Positions 29,351-39,549 of a DNA stretch of 64,000 nt are shown here, one piece after another. The stretch's first letter is position 1, and every line of letters starts with the position of its first letter. Location of the stretch: contig JASBRY010000001.1 in assembly GCA_030149165.1 (NCBI GenBank), positions 1-64,000 on the forward strand. Direction: 5' to 3'. This stretch comes from Phycisphaerales bacterium. Lineage in GTDB: Bacteria > Planctomycetota > Phycisphaerae > Phycisphaerales > UBA1924. The translations under genes were made by a program, and so were the position numbers. The notes beneath the pieces were generated by a model that saw only the letters and a program-made list of their open reading frames with translations, was not told the origin of the DNA and did no database searches.

Positions 29351-30294
29351 TACGAAGCCTCCCTTTGATCGTCGTCTTTGGTCGGCTGCGATGATTCGGA
29401 AATCGTTCCGGTCGGCGCGGGTTTGGTGACCTCTTCGACGAACCCCGCGTCGGGATCGTCGGCTTTGGATTCAGGGAACGCTGGCTTTTCAGTTTCGTCG
29501 GGATGTCCGAGCAGATCACGAAGGGTTTCTTCGAGTTGATCTCGATCGATCGGATCGGACAACTGTCCACGCTGAGCGATGCGGATGTGTCCGGATTCTT
29601 CTGAGACTACGAGGACCAGCGCATCGGAATCTTTGGTCACACCGATCGCGGCGCGGTGACGCGATCCGAACGATTGATCGGTGATCTCGGTCGCGCTGGC
29701 CATCGGGAGTTGGACACCCGCGGCGTGGATTCTGTTGGATCGGATGACCACGGCGAGATCGTGGAGCGCTGAGCCGGGATGGAAGATCGTTTGAATGAGC
29801 GAGGAGGTCAGTTTCGCGTCCAGATCGGTGCCGCCTTCGGTGACGGATTTGAGACCAACGCGTCGTTCGATGACGATGATGGCGCCGAACTGTGCCTTGG
29901 AGAGGAACACACACGCGGGAGCGAGCTGCGCCGCGATCGCGGCGGCGCCTTGTTCAGAGGCGCTGAAGAGTCTGGTCTCTCCGAGGCGGATGAGCGCTCG
30001 ACGGAGTTCGGGCTGAAAGATGACCACGAGCGCCAGTGCGAAACCAGCGAGGACGCGATCGTACAGGTAGGTCAGTCGGGCAAGCGTGTCGTCACCAAGC
30101 ACGCGGACGATGAGGGTCCCGATGATGAGGACGAAAATGAGTCCTTTGATCGCTCGCGCGGCGCGGGTGCCTTGGAGGAAGCGGATGATCGCGAAAACGA
30201 CGATCCAGATGATGAGCAGTTCGACAAGGACCTCCCACGGCGCGTAGGCGCTGAGTCGGCTAATCAGGTCCTGGATGCGATCGAACAATCCCAC
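29350..30294 (-). CDS. cdaA: CdaA-type diadenylate cyclase (DisA_N domain)
   Basis: TM helices then FQPELRRALIRLG, AQFGAIIVIERRVGL, HPGSALHDLAVVIRSNRI, SRHRAAIG. Confidence 0.93.
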   Translation of the reverse strand: MGLFDRIQDLISRLSAYAPWEVLVELLIIWIVVFAIIRFLQGTRAARAIKGLIFVLIIGTLIVRVLGDDTLARLTYLYDRVLAGFALALVVIFQPELRRALIRLGETRLFSASEQGAAAIAAQLAPACVFLSKAQFGAIIVIERRVGLKSVTEGGTDLDAKLTSSLIQTIFHPGSALHDLAVVIRSNRIHAAGVQLPMASATEITDQSFGSRHRAAIGVTKDSDALVLVVSEESGHIRIAQRGQLSDPIDRDQLEETLRDLLGHPDETEKPAFPESKADDPDAGFVEEVTKPAPTGTISESSQPTKDDDQREAS

Positions 30295-30434
30295 GGGCTA
30301 CCCTTAGGGGTCTGGCGTTGGAACAGCGGCGCGGAAGCGGCTCCGCGCTTTGGGCGATTCTAACCGATCCAAGATTGAAATGCTTGCACAAAGCGGCTTG
30401 ATACGCATGAAAGAACGACTTTGGGAAGAGTTCA

Positions 30435-30701
30435 TTGGGATACACGATCACACAAGTCGAGACGACCCCGAACCCGTTGGCGCGGAAGCTGATTGTTGAT
30501 CCGGCTCCGGGACGCATCGTCTCGTGCTTCGATGTGTCCAAAGGATCGGACGATCCACTCGCGGCGGCGATCATCGGATGCGACGGGGTGACCAATGTGC
30601 TCGTCCACAGCGAGTTCATCTCGGTGTCTTTCTCGGAGCAGACCAGATGGGGAGCGCTCAAGAATCAGATCGCTCGCGCTCTGGGAGATGTTGATGGCTG
30701 A
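30435..30701 (+). CDS. NifU/Nfu N-terminal domain protein
   Basis: VETTPNPLARKLIVD... VLVHSEFISVSF matches the Nfu_N pattern. Confidence 0.85.
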   Translation: MGYTITQVETTPNPLARKLIVDPAPGRIVSCFDVSKGSDDPLAAAIIGCDGVTNVLVHSEFISVSFSEQTRWGALKNQIARALGDVDG

Positions 30702-31722
30702 TCGTCGTCGAGCACAGTCCATCAGCAAGGCGTTGGAGTCGTGGTTTGCTCACGCGGCGAGGGATCTGCCTTGGAGGTTTGAGCCTCGCGATCCGTACAT
30801 GTCGCTTGTGAGCGAACTGATGCTTCAGCAGACGCAGGTGTCGAGGGTGCTCGAGAAGTTCGAGCCGTTCTTGGAGCGGTTTCCGAGCATTGAGGATCTC
30901 GCGAATGCGGATGAAGCGGATGTGCTCAGTGAATGGTCAGGACTGGGGTATTACCGGCGAGCGCGGATGCTCCACGCGTGCGCTCAAGCAATCGTCGAGC
31001 AGCATGACGGCGAGGTGCCTCGTGATGTGGAGTCCTTGTGTGCGCTGCCGGGGATCGGGAGATACACAGCGGGCGCGATCGCTTCGATGGTGTATGGGGA
31101 TCGGGAGCCGTTGGTGGATGGGAATGTGGTTCGTGTGCTGCAACGGCTGCACAACAATCCGGATCAACAGAATGATCCCAAGACAGTGAAGTGGGCGTGG
31201 GAAAACGCGACGGAGTTGGTCAAGGCGAGCGAGGAGCCGGGCGTGCTCAACGAGGCGCTGATGGAACTGGGCGCGACGGTGTGCACTCCCAAGCGGATCC
31301 GCTGTGATCAGTGTCCTGTGCAGAAGTACTGCAAAGCGTTTGAAGCGGGAACGACGGAATCGGTCCCTCCTCCCAAACCACGCGCCAAACGGAAGGAGTT
31401 GTTTTGCGCTTCAGTGGTGTGCATTGACAGCAAGGATCGCGTGCTGATGGAACAGCGCAGCGAGGATGGGTTGTGGGCGCGGATGTGGCAGGTCCCAACG
31501 ATCGAGCGAGAAGATCGCGCCCCCACTGCTGAGGAGATCGGGGATGCTGCGGATCTGATTGATTCGTTTGTGCATCAGACGACGCACCGGATTGTTCGGT
31601 TCGATGTGTACCGATTCGATGGGATTTCTACACGGGATCGCAGCTTCAAGTCTCGATCGCAGATCGATCGGCTCGGGGTCTCCAATGCACAGATGAAGGT
31701 GCTTTCGAGCGTGTTTGAATGA
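30694..31722 (+). CDS. mutY: A/G-specific adenine glycosylase MutY
   Basis: ELMLQQTQVSRVL, LPGIGRYTAGAI, and intact Fe-S motif C-X6-C-X2-C-X5-C (CTPKRIRCDQCPVQKYC). Confidence 0.95.
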   Translation: MADRRRAQSISKALESWFAHAARDLPWRFEPRDPYMSLVSELMLQQTQVSRVLEKFEPFLERFPSIEDLANADEADVLSEWSGLGYYRRARMLHACAQAIVEQHDGEVPRDVESLCALPGIGRYTAGAIASMVYGDREPLVDGNVVRVLQRLHNNPDQQNDPKTVKWAWENATELVKASEEPGVLNEALMELGATVCTPKRIRCDQCPVQKYCKAFEAGTTESVPPPKPRAKRKELFCASVVCIDSKDRVLMEQRSEDGLWARMWQVPTIEREDRAPTAEEIGDAADLIDSFVHQTTHRIVRFDVYRFDGISTRDRSFKSRSQIDRLGVSNAQMKVLSSVFE

Positions 31723-31725
31723 GCT

Positions 31726-32856
31726 TTATCCCACGATGCGCGTGAAGCGTTCGAGCATCGCGTCGAGCTGGGTTTCAGTCGGCGCGTTGAGCGTGATGTG
31801 ACCGATTTTGCGTCCTGCTCGTGGTTCTTTGCCGTAGAGGTGGATGTGTGCTTGGGGCATCGCGTCCAGCGCGCCGGGGCGTGGCTCGTTCCCGATCAGG
31901 TTGATCATCGCGCTGTGTCCGATCGGATCAGCGCTCGCGAGCGGCATTCCGAGCACGGCTCGCATGTGGTTCTCGAACTGACTGGTCTTCGCGCCCTCGA
32001 TCGTCCAGTGTCCCGTGTTGTGCACACGCGGCGCGATCTCGTTGGCAAGGAGTTTGGCACTCGGACCCGATCCGATCTGGAAGAACTCCACGGCAAGCGT
32101 CCCGACATACTCGAAGTGGTTGAGGATCGACTCGATCGCTGTGCGTGCTTGCTGAGCGACACTGTCGTCGATGTTGCGAGCGGGCGCTTTGGTGAGGCGC
32201 AGGATCCCGCCGCGATGGATGTTTTCGGAGAGTGGGTAGTACTCGATCGAGCCGTCGGTGGCGCGCGTTGCGATGATGGAGAGCTCACGCTCAAACTCGA
32301 TGAATCCGTCGAGGATCGCGGGAACTCCTCCGAGCGTCTTCCATGCTTCTTGTGCTTTGGTTGGGTCGCTGATGAGGACCTGACCTTTGCCGTCATATCC
32401 GAGCGTGCGTGCTTTGAGGATCGCGGGAGCGCCGAGGGATTTGAGCGCGGCTCTCAGGTCTTCGAGCGAGTCGATCTGTCTATATGGAGGCACATCGATC
32501 CCGAGCTGAGTGAACATGGATCGTTCGCGGAGTCGGTCTTGCGAGATGCTGAGCGCTTCTGGGTTGGGATGGATCGTAGAGTGTTCCGCAATGAGCGCGG
32601 CGCCTTGTCCCGGCACATTCTCAAACTCGTAGGTCACGACATCGTTGGTCTGCGCGAGCTTGAGGAGCGCTTCTTGATCGTCGTACGAAGCGACGATCTG
32701 CGCGCATTGTCCGATGTCGTTGGTGGCGCAGCAATGCTTGTTTGGATCGAGGACGGTGCACTTGATCCCGAGATGATGCACAGATTGCGCGAGCATCTGC
32801 GCGAGCTGTCCGCCTCCGATGATCCCGACTGATTTGGTGTCTGGATTCGGACTCAT
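31726..32856 (-). CDS. purK: 5-(carboxyamino)imidazole ribonucleotide synthase
   Basis: [17 protein letters not shown]-grasp motifs, [18 protein letters not shown]. Confidence 0.96.
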   Translation of the reverse strand: MSPNPDTKSVGIIGGGQLAQMLAQSVHHLGIKCTVLDPNKHCCATNDIGQCAQIVASYDDQEALLKLAQTNDVVTYEFENVPGQGAALIAEHSTIHPNPEALSISQDRLRERSMFTQLGIDVPPYRQIDSLEDLRAALKSLGAPAILKARTLGYDGKGQVLISDPTKAQEAWKTLGGVPAILDGFIEFERELSIIATRATDGSIEYYPLSENIHRGGILRLTKAPARNIDDSVAQQARTAIESILNHFEYVGTLAVEFFQIGSGPSAKLLANEIAPRVHNTGHWTIEGAKTSQFENHMRAVLGMPLASADPIGHSAMINLIGNEPRPGALDAMPQAHIHLYGKEPRAGRKIGHITLNAPTETQLDAMLERFTRIVG

Positions 32857-33356
32857 GCTCGCGGATCTGGATTATCGAGGACGGCTTGGGTCTGCTCGCT
32901 TCGGAACTGATCGAGTTTGGTCCTGATGTCTGGATATTTGTTGCTCAGGATCGATGCGGCGAGGATCGCGGCGTTTTTCGCGCCAGCTTTCCCGATCGCG
33001 ACGGTCGCGACTGGAACACCCGCGGGCATCTGCGCGATCGAGAGGAGTGAGTCCATCCCTTTGAGTGCTTTGGACATGACCGGCACTCCGATGACCGGGA
33101 GCGAGGTCATGGACGCGACCATCCCTGGGAGGTGAGCAGCGCCTCCAGCGCCGGCGATGATGACCTCGATCCCACGCTCGCGTGCACCCTTCGCGTGCTC
33201 GACAAGCAGATCGGGCGTGCGGTGCGCGGAGACGACCTTGACCTCGTAGGAAATAGAAAGCTGATCGAGCATCGCGCCGGCGTGCTCCATCACATCGGGC
33301 CAATCGGACTGCGAACCCATGATGACGCTGACGAGGGGGTGGGTTGGGATATCCAT
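32853..33356 (-). CDS. purE: 5-(carboxyamino)imidazole ribonucleotide mutase
   Basis: [36 protein letters not shown]. Confidence 0.97.
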   Translation of the reverse strand: MDIPTHPLVSVIMGSQSDWPDVMEHAGAMLDQLSISYEVKVVSAHRTPDLLVEHAKGARERGIEVIIAGAGGAAHLPGMVASMTSLPVIGVPVMSKALKGMDSLLSIAQMPAGVPVATVAIGKAGAKNAAILAASILSNKYPDIRTKLDQFRSEQTQAVLDNPDPRA

Positions 33357-33407
33357 GATCGAGTCTAGGCGATTCTCGATCGCGTGTTCAGAGACAGAAT
33401 CTGATGC

Positions 33408-34502
33408 TTACCAATCAAACGAGCAACCGAGGACGATGGATCCGAAGGTTTGGCGATCGGGCTGGAGTTCGAAGCGTTCGGACTGGATGCTCTGGGACCA
33501 TCCGAAGTAGAAGCTCTCGTACTGGACGATGAGTCCGAAGGTGAAGGTCGCGACAAAGGGTTCACGCTGCGCGGATCGTGATCCGGCGAAGACGGTGCCG
33601 TCGAGGAAGATGTCGTGGGCGATCGCGTCGACGCCGAGCTTGGTGTACGCGTAGATGGACCAGTTGGATTCGGATGCTTCGTTGGTGCGGACGGTGTGGT
33701 CGCGATGTCCCAAGAGTGATGCGGGGCCGAAGTCGTTTGGGAGGTGCTTCCCGAATCTGAGCGTCATCGAGGTGCGCGCATCGACGAGCACTGTTCCCAC
33801 ATCAAAACCCACGGCGGGGAGCATCTCCAACTCCAATCCCGCGATGTCGGCGGGCTTGGATTTCCATGTGCGCGTGAATGCGAAGTTGAGGGTGGGTTCG
33901 CCTGGGATTTGTGTGTTCCATCCGAGCGGATCGTCTTCATCTGGGAAGGTGTTGTGGATCCAGCCTTGGATGGTTTCGGCGCCGCTGGAGTGACCAGTCA
34001 TGCCGAGACTGAATCCGAAGTGGTCGTGCTTTCTGTTGTCGGCTCTCTGGAATGCGAAGGTCAACGCGAGATGTCCGGCGTAGGGATGATCACGCGCTGG
34101 AGGATTTGGGAGCAGGATGTTGGTTGGTGTGTAGATGCGTTGCTTGAGCGCGATTCCAACTCCGAAACGCTGGTCTTCTTTGTCCGAGATCGCAAGCCGG
34201 GAGGCGAGCGCATGATTGAGTCTTGGGTTGAAGGACACCTCGATGCCGTTGGCATTGGTGTAGTAGCGATCGGTGTCGTCGATGAAGTTGGGGACGGTGC
34301 CGTCGTTATCCCAGTAAAGGGTGAGATCGCGGAACTTGTATTGGGAGAGATCGAGGATTCCCAGGAGGGAATCGTCTCCGGCTTCGATCAAGTCCGTGGC
34401 ACTTTCGACAGCTGTGGATTCGGATTGATCCATTTCCTGAGCATTCGCAGTTGCGGAAGTGGAGAGCAGCACCAGGATGGAACACACGAATCGCGAGATC
34501 AT
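33408..34502 (-). CDS. Outer-membrane lipid A deacylase LpxR-like (DUF2219) protein
   Basis: Signal peptide then DLTLYWDNDGTVPNFIDDTDRYYTNANGIEVSF; start set at MISRFVCS. Confidence 0.85.
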   Translation of the reverse strand: MISRFVCSILVLLSTSATANAQEMDQSESTAVESATDLIEAGDDSLLGILDLSQYKFRDLTLYWDNDGTVPNFIDDTDRYYTNANGIEVSFNPRLNHALASRLAISDKEDQRFGVGIALKQRIYTPTNILLPNPPARDHPYAGHLALTFAFQRADNRKHDHFGFSLGMTGHSSGAETIQGWIHNTFPDEDDPLGWNTQIPGEPTLNFAFTRTWKSKPADIAGLELEMLPAVGFDVGTVLVDARTSMTLRFGKHLPNDFGPASLLGHRDHTVRTNEASESNWSIYAYTKLGVDAIAHDIFLDGTVFAGSRSAQREPFVATFTFGLIVQYESFYFGWSQSIQSERFELQPDRQTFGSIVLGCSFDW

Positions 34503-34726
34503 GGGGTGATGATAGCGTCTACCAACTTTGAGCGGGGCTTGTCTGGGTGAAAGTCGGGTGTGCATGGTGTTCAGTCGTAGCCGTATATCTGCTGATTGCG
34601 GTCAGTATTTGTTGTTATTCCGTTCCGCAAAACCTTGATCGATTCAGGCGCTCAATGCGAGATTGAGATGATCGGTAAGCGACTTGATGGGCTTTGGTTA
34701 CATCTACCTATTGAGACGCGGCTTAG

Positions 34727-34746
34727 AAAACACACTTTTGTGTTTT
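34727..34746. other. AT-rich perfect hairpin in an intergenic region
   Basis: AAAACACA-CTTT-TGTGTTTT upstream of the PilZ-like gene. Confidence 0.4.
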
Positions 34747-34844
34747 TATAACGAAAAGAGACCATAGTTTGTATGTTTTTCGTTCGATATTGATGAGTGC
34801 CCACATTTTTGTGCTCACCCTGTGCGCCTGGAAAGTGACCAACC

Positions 34845-36044
34845 ATGTCCTCGGAAGAGACTCAGGGACAATCAAAGCAGAACACAAGCGACCGTGCGCT
34901 GTTGGTGCAGACTTTGGGTGCGCTTGATGAAAGCGACGGGGGGCATCGGGCATGGAACGGACGCGATGCTCGATACTGTCCGGCGCAACCCGATGCGACG
35001 GCGATCATCGAACATCCGGGTGGATCGAAGGTCTCAACGCCTGTGGTGGTGTACAACATCAGTTCCAGCGGGGCGGGGCTCGCAACCAAACTCTATCTGC
35101 ATCGACTCACTCCGATCACACTCCAGCTGGTCACGCACGATGGCAGCATTGTCCCGGCGCAAGGCAAAGTTCAGTGGTGTGAGTATTACGAGAATGGGAT
35201 GCATCGAACCGGGGTTCGGTTTGATACGAAGATCAAGCCTCGCGCGTTTGTTGATCCGGAAGTGTGGCTCCGCGAATCCAACGGCGATGCGGATTCGCTG
35301 TGGTCTGTTTCACGCAAAGCGTTGCACATCGAAGAAGATGAACTGGAAGCAAATGCGGTCGCGATGCTCACTAAGAACGCGAACATCAAGTGCGTGAACG
35401 AGTCGACGATGGGGCGCGCATCGGATCTTGTGCAATCGAACTCATTCGACATTGTCTTCTTGTCGGACACGATGAGCGATGGCAATGCGGTTGAATCCGT
35501 GAGCCATCTCCGCACGATCGGGTACTCTGGACCGATCTTTGTACTGACCGCTGGATGTCACACGAAGGACGAATCATTCGAGGGGCTCGGAGTCAACGCG
35601 GTGCTCCCGAAACCTGTGCAGTTGGTATCGATGATGTCCGCGCTGCGGGACTTGTTCGAGCAGGGAGAGGAGTTGAGTGGTACACAACCGATTTTTTCAT
35701 CGCTGACTGAGTCGCAATGCTCGACGGAATCATTGAAAAAGTACCTCGAGCTCACGACCAAATGCGCTCGCAAGCTCGATGAGGTCCTGAAGACCAATGA
35801 TCTGAATGTTGCGCTCAAGCTCTGTAACTCCCTGCATTCATCCGGCGCAGGATACGGCTACAACGAACTCTCCAAGACAGCGCAAGATGTGATCCAGAAA
35901 CTGAATGCATCGAACTCGGTGCGCGAGAGCGCTGTACAGATCCGATCATTGATCCGCTTGCTCAGCCGGCTTGATTCGCGCGCTCCAGAAGAATCAGAGC
36001 ATGAAGATCGTTCCCAGAACAATGATCAGGAACAAGCCGCGTGA
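34845..36044 (+). CDS. PilZ-like / receiver-like / Hpt-like three-domain protein
   Basis: YNISSSGAGL (PilZ), FDIVFLSDTMSDG...VLPKPV (receiver-like), CNSLHSSGAGYGYNELS (Hpt-like). Confidence 0.75.
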   Translation: MSSEETQGQSKQNTSDRALLVQTLGALDESDGGHRAWNGRDARYCPAQPDATAIIEHPGGSKVSTPVVVYNISSSGAGLATKLYLHRLTPITLQLVTHDGSIVPAQGKVQWCEYYENGMHRTGVRFDTKIKPRAFVDPEVWLRESNGDADSLWSVSRKALHIEEDELEANAVAMLTKNANIKCVNESTMGRASDLVQSNSFDIVFLSDTMSDGNAVESVSHLRTIGYSGPIFVLTAGCHTKDESFEGLGVNAVLPKPVQLVSMMSALRDLFEQGEELSGTQPIFSSLTESQCSTESLKKYLELTTKCARKLDEVLKTNDLNVALKLCNSLHSSGAGYGYNELSKTAQDVIQKLNASNSVRESAVQIRSLIRLLSRLDSRAPEESEHEDRSQNNDQEQAA

Positions 36045-36074
36045 TGTTGTGATCTACTCGTTTGTTGAGCGTAT

Positions 36075-36845
36075 TCAGCGATGACGCTTGGTACTGAGTA
36101 ATCCACCCAATGCAATTACTGCGAGCGCGGAAGGCGCTGGGACTGGGCCGGTGGTGATGACGAGTTTGGGGACCGGCATGCCGGTCGGTGTGGAGTCGAC
36201 CACGATGTCGCTGAGACCGAAGACGAACTCGAAGAGTGCATCCATTGCGGGGTCGTATGTGTCGAGCTTCCCAGAGAGCACGAAGACCTCGTCCATGCTC
36301 GCGGCCATTTCCATATCCATGATTGCTTCTGGTGCGAGATCGACAGCGTGTGGTCCGGGGAGGGTTCCGCCGGGGACGATGTCGAATCCAGCGTATGGGG
36401 TTCCGGTGCCAAGGGTATCCCAGACCTCTTCGGGTGTTATTCCGAACGCGCCGGGGTCGGCGATCGCTTCGTAAGGCGTGGAGGTCGAGCTGAAGGTGAC
36501 ATGCTCTGGTTCGCCTCCAGTGAAGTTGGCGATGACGCCTCCGAAGAGGAGTTCGAACTCAAAGCTCACAGAGACGATTGTTTCCCCCTCACCAATCAAA
36601 CCGAACACTCCGGAGAGGTCGAACGCGAAGAATGTTCGGCGTTCTTCTGTTGTGAATCCATCGACAGTCGTGCGTCCCATGAAGTAGTTCTGGAATGACA
36701 TGTCATTGTCCGGAGTACCCGACGGCATGCCCATCTCGTCGGGGCCGTAGAACCCCCCGAGGTGGAAGGAATCGACTTCGATGACTCCGGCATTTGCAGC
36801 AGTAGCAAAGAGTGCGGAAGCGATGATGGTTGCAGTTTGACGCAT
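36075..36845 (-). CDS. PEP-CTERM-like sorted exported protein
   Basis: Signal peptide; C-terminus VPAPSALAVIALGGLLSTKRHR typical of planctomycete PEP-CTERM-type tails. Confidence 0.8.
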   Translation of the reverse strand: MRQTATIIASALFATAANAGVIEVDSFHLGGFYGPDEMGMPSGTPDNDMSFQNYFMGRTTVDGFTTEERRTFFAFDLSGVFGLIGEGETIVSVSFEFELLFGGVIANFTGGEPEHVTFSSTSTPYEAIADPGAFGITPEEVWDTLGTGTPYAGFDIVPGGTLPGPHAVDLAPEAIMDMEMAASMDEVFVLSGKLDTYDPAMDALFEFVFGLSDIVVDSTPTGMPVPKLVITTGPVPAPSALAVIALGGLLSTKRHR

Positions 36846-36987
36846 TGGTCTCTCTCCTTTGCCGATCAATAGAACTGTTGTCTATACAGAGTACCAGATG
36901 CTGATTATCGGATTCAAGGAGAAAGTGTGAAGTCTCCGCAAAGGCGGATTCTCGCTAAAATCGTTGTTTTGTGTTCGAGGAAACGGA

Positions 36988-39015
36988 TTATTCTTCGTCG
37001 CTGCTCGCGAGCTTCGCGACGACGGAGAGGTCTTCGAGGGTGGTGATGTCTTGCGTGATCTCTGTATCTCCGGCCGCGATCGAGCGGAGGAGGCGGCGCA
37101 TGATCTTTCCTGAACGCGTCTTTGGGAGCGCGGCGGTGAAGCGGATCATGTCGGGCTTGGCGATCGCGCCGATCTCCTCGGCGACATGGGCGCGGAGGGT
37201 TTGGATGAGCTCATCTCCTCCATCGAATCCTGGAGCGGGGGTGACGAACGCGGCGATCCCTGTGCCTTTGATCTCGTGGGGCATTCCGACGACGGCGGCT
37301 TCGACGACGCTCTCGTGCGCGACGAGCGCGGACTCGACTTCCATCGTCCCGAGTCGGTGTCCCGAGACATTGATCACATCGTCGGTGCGTCCCATGATCC
37401 AGAAGTTACCCATCTCGTCGCGCCGGGTGTTGTCACCCGCGGCGTAGTAGGGCTCGCCGTCTTTGGCGACGGTGGACCAGTAGGTTTCGATGAAGCGTTG
37501 ACGATCGCCGTAGACACCTCGGAGCATGGAGGGCCATGGTTTACGGATTGCCATTAAGCCGCCTTGATTGACGCCTGCTTCGTTCCCGGCTTCGTCGCAG
37601 ACGATCGCGTCGATCCCGAAGAAGGGGAGTGTGCATGATCCCGGCTTGGTTGGGGTCGCGCCTGGGAGTGGTGTGATGATTTGTCCGCCGGTCTCGGTTT
37701 GCCAGTAGGTGTCGACGATGGGACAGATCCCACGACCGATCTTGTTGCGGTACCACATCCATGCTTCGGGGTTGATGGGTTCACCGACTGTGCCGAGCAC
37801 TTGGAGTGAGTTGAGGTCGCAGGATTCGGGATGCTCGTCTCCCCACTTCATGAACGCGCGGATCGCTGTGGGCGCAGTGTAGAACTGTGTGACTTTGTGG
37901 CGCTCGACGATCTGCCAGAACCTTGCGGCAGTTGGGTAGTCTGGCCCACCCTCGAACATGAGCGATGGGACTCGGTTTGGGAGTATGCCGTAGACGATGT
38001 AGGAGTGTCCTGTGATCCATCCGCAGTCGGCGGTGCACCAGTAGACCTGGTTCTGACCCCCTTGATCATTGGGGATGAGATTGAAGGTGTACTTCGCGGT
38101 CAGCGCGGTGTAGATCATGTATCCCGCGTTGGTGTGGACGATTCCCTTGGGCTTTCCGGTCGATCCGGAGGTGTAGAGGAGGAAGAGCATGTCTTCGGAA
38201 TCGAGCTCTTCGCATGGACACTCGTCGGATGCTTTCTCCATCTCCTCGTTCCAGCAGCGATCGAGCTCTCCCCATTTGATGTCGTTGTGGCAGCGACCAA
38301 AGCAGAGCACATGCTCGACTGGTTGATTGCCGTTGTCTTTCATGAGCTGGATCGCTTCATCGACATTGTTCTTGAGGGGGACGACTTTGCCTCGGCGCCA
38401 TGATCCATCACAGGTGATGATCATCTTGGAGTTCGCATCACCTACGCGGTCGGCGATTGCTTGGGCGCTGAATCCTCCGAAGATGACGGAGTGCGGCGCG
38501 CCGATGCGGGCGCATGCGAGCATCGCGATCGCGAGTTCGGGGACCATCCCCATGTAGATGGTGACGATGTCGCCCTTTTTGATGCCTTTGGATTTGAGGA
38601 CATTGGCGAGTTTGGTGACCTCGGTCTGGAGGTCTTTGTAGGTGAGCGTGCGCTGATCGAGAGGTGCGCCGGAGTCATCGACGGGTTCTCCTTCCCAGAT
38701 GATCGCGGGTTCATCTCCGTAGCCGTTGTCGACTTGTCGGTCGACGCAGTTGTAGCAGACATTGGTCTTGCCGCCGTTGAACCACTTCGCTTCTGGCGCG
38801 TTCCACTCGAGGACGGAGTCCCATTTCTTGAACCAGTGGAAGTCCTCGGCGACTCCGGACCAGAAGGATTCGGGATCCGCGATGGATCGGTCGTACATCT
38901 CTTGGTATTGATCGAGCGAGGAGATGAGCCACTCGGAGGCGCCGACCTCTGAGGGAGCGGGAGGATTGAAGATGCGGTTCTCGTGGAGGGTGGATTCGAT
39001 GCTGTTCTTGCTCAT
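36988..39015 (-). CDS. acs: Acetyl-CoA synthetase
   Basis: YTSGSTGKPKGIVHT, WWCTADCGWITGHSY-like (YWCTADCGWITGHSYIVYG), TRSGKIMRRLLR. Confidence 0.97.
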   Translation of the reverse strand: MSKNSIESTLHENRIFNPPAPSEVGASEWLISSLDQYQEMYDRSIADPESFWSGVAEDFHWFKKWDSVLEWNAPEAKWFNGGKTNVCYNCVDRQVDNGYGDEPAIIWEGEPVDDSGAPLDQRTLTYKDLQTEVTKLANVLKSKGIKKGDIVTIYMGMVPELAIAMLACARIGAPHSVIFGGFSAQAIADRVGDANSKMIITCDGSWRRGKVVPLKNNVDEAIQLMKDNGNQPVEHVLCFGRCHNDIKWGELDRCWNEEMEKASDECPCEELDSEDMLFLLYTSGSTGKPKGIVHTNAGYMIYTALTAKYTFNLIPNDQGGQNQVYWCTADCGWITGHSYIVYGILPNRVPSLMFEGGPDYPTAARFWQIVERHKVTQFYTAPTAIRAFMKWGDEHPESCDLNSLQVLGTVGEPINPEAWMWYRNKIGRGICPIVDTYWQTETGGQIITPLPGATPTKPGSCTLPFFGIDAIVCDEAGNEAGVNQGGLMAIRKPWPSMLRGVYGDRQRFIETYWSTVAKDGEPYYAAGDNTRRDEMGNFWIMGRTDDVINVSGHRLGTMEVESALVAHESVVEAAVVGMPHEIKGTGIAAFVTPAPGFDGGDELIQTLRAHVAEEIGAIAKPDMIRFTAALPKTRSGKIMRRLLRSIAAGDTEITQDITTLEDLSVVAKLASSDEE

Positions 39016-39143
39016 AAGAAAATGCTCCGTCACAGAGTGTCGGAGCATCATATCAAATGATTCTGGATGTTGGTAGCGCTTATTGAAATGCGATGCTGAA
39101 TCGTGATTTCAACTCGGTTCAAGCAGCGCTGCCAGATCACGAT

Positions 39144-39365
39144 TTAGGTCTTGAGCCAATCATTCAACTTGTTGAGGGTTGCTTCTTCGAGATTGTCGTA
39201 GCCGTCGCTGATCTGCTCCTTGACATCATGCAGTTTCTGCTCCAGTTGCTTCGCTTTCTCGTGTGATTGTTCGTTCGCATCGGCTTTGAGCTCGAGAATC
39301 TGTGCTTGAATGCGTTTCTGCTTTGCTTCGATGCGGTCTTTGAGTTCGTGTGTGCGTGTACTCAT
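39144..39365 (-). CDS. Small coiled-coil protein
   Basis: MSTRTHELKDRIEAKQKRIQAQILELKADANEQSHEKAKQLEQKLHDVKEQ.... Confidence 0.65.
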   Translation of the reverse strand: MSTRTHELKDRIEAKQKRIQAQILELKADANEQSHEKAKQLEQKLHDVKEQISDGYDNLEEATLNKLNDWLKT

Positions 39366-39549
39366 GGTGAGTTCGTGCCTCTCTAGTAGTCGCATGTCAT
39401 GGACATGCGTTCTCGGTTGATGTGAAAATAAGTAACCCTATAAACAATGGGCTGGTGCGCTCATACCGATATGTTGAGAGCTGAACGCTGTGATCTAGGT
39501 TGTCATACTTGGGGTCTAGATGACGCGGTGCGGCTTGATTGAACGCGCA

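Noticed and set aside
31798-32832. 344-aa + strand ORF
   Set aside because: Antisense shadow of purK; composition and lack of recognisable motifs argue against a real gene.
36899-36960. TCCGC-AAAG-GCGGA hairpin downstream of acs
   Set aside because: Short stem and no T tract; too weak to call a terminator.
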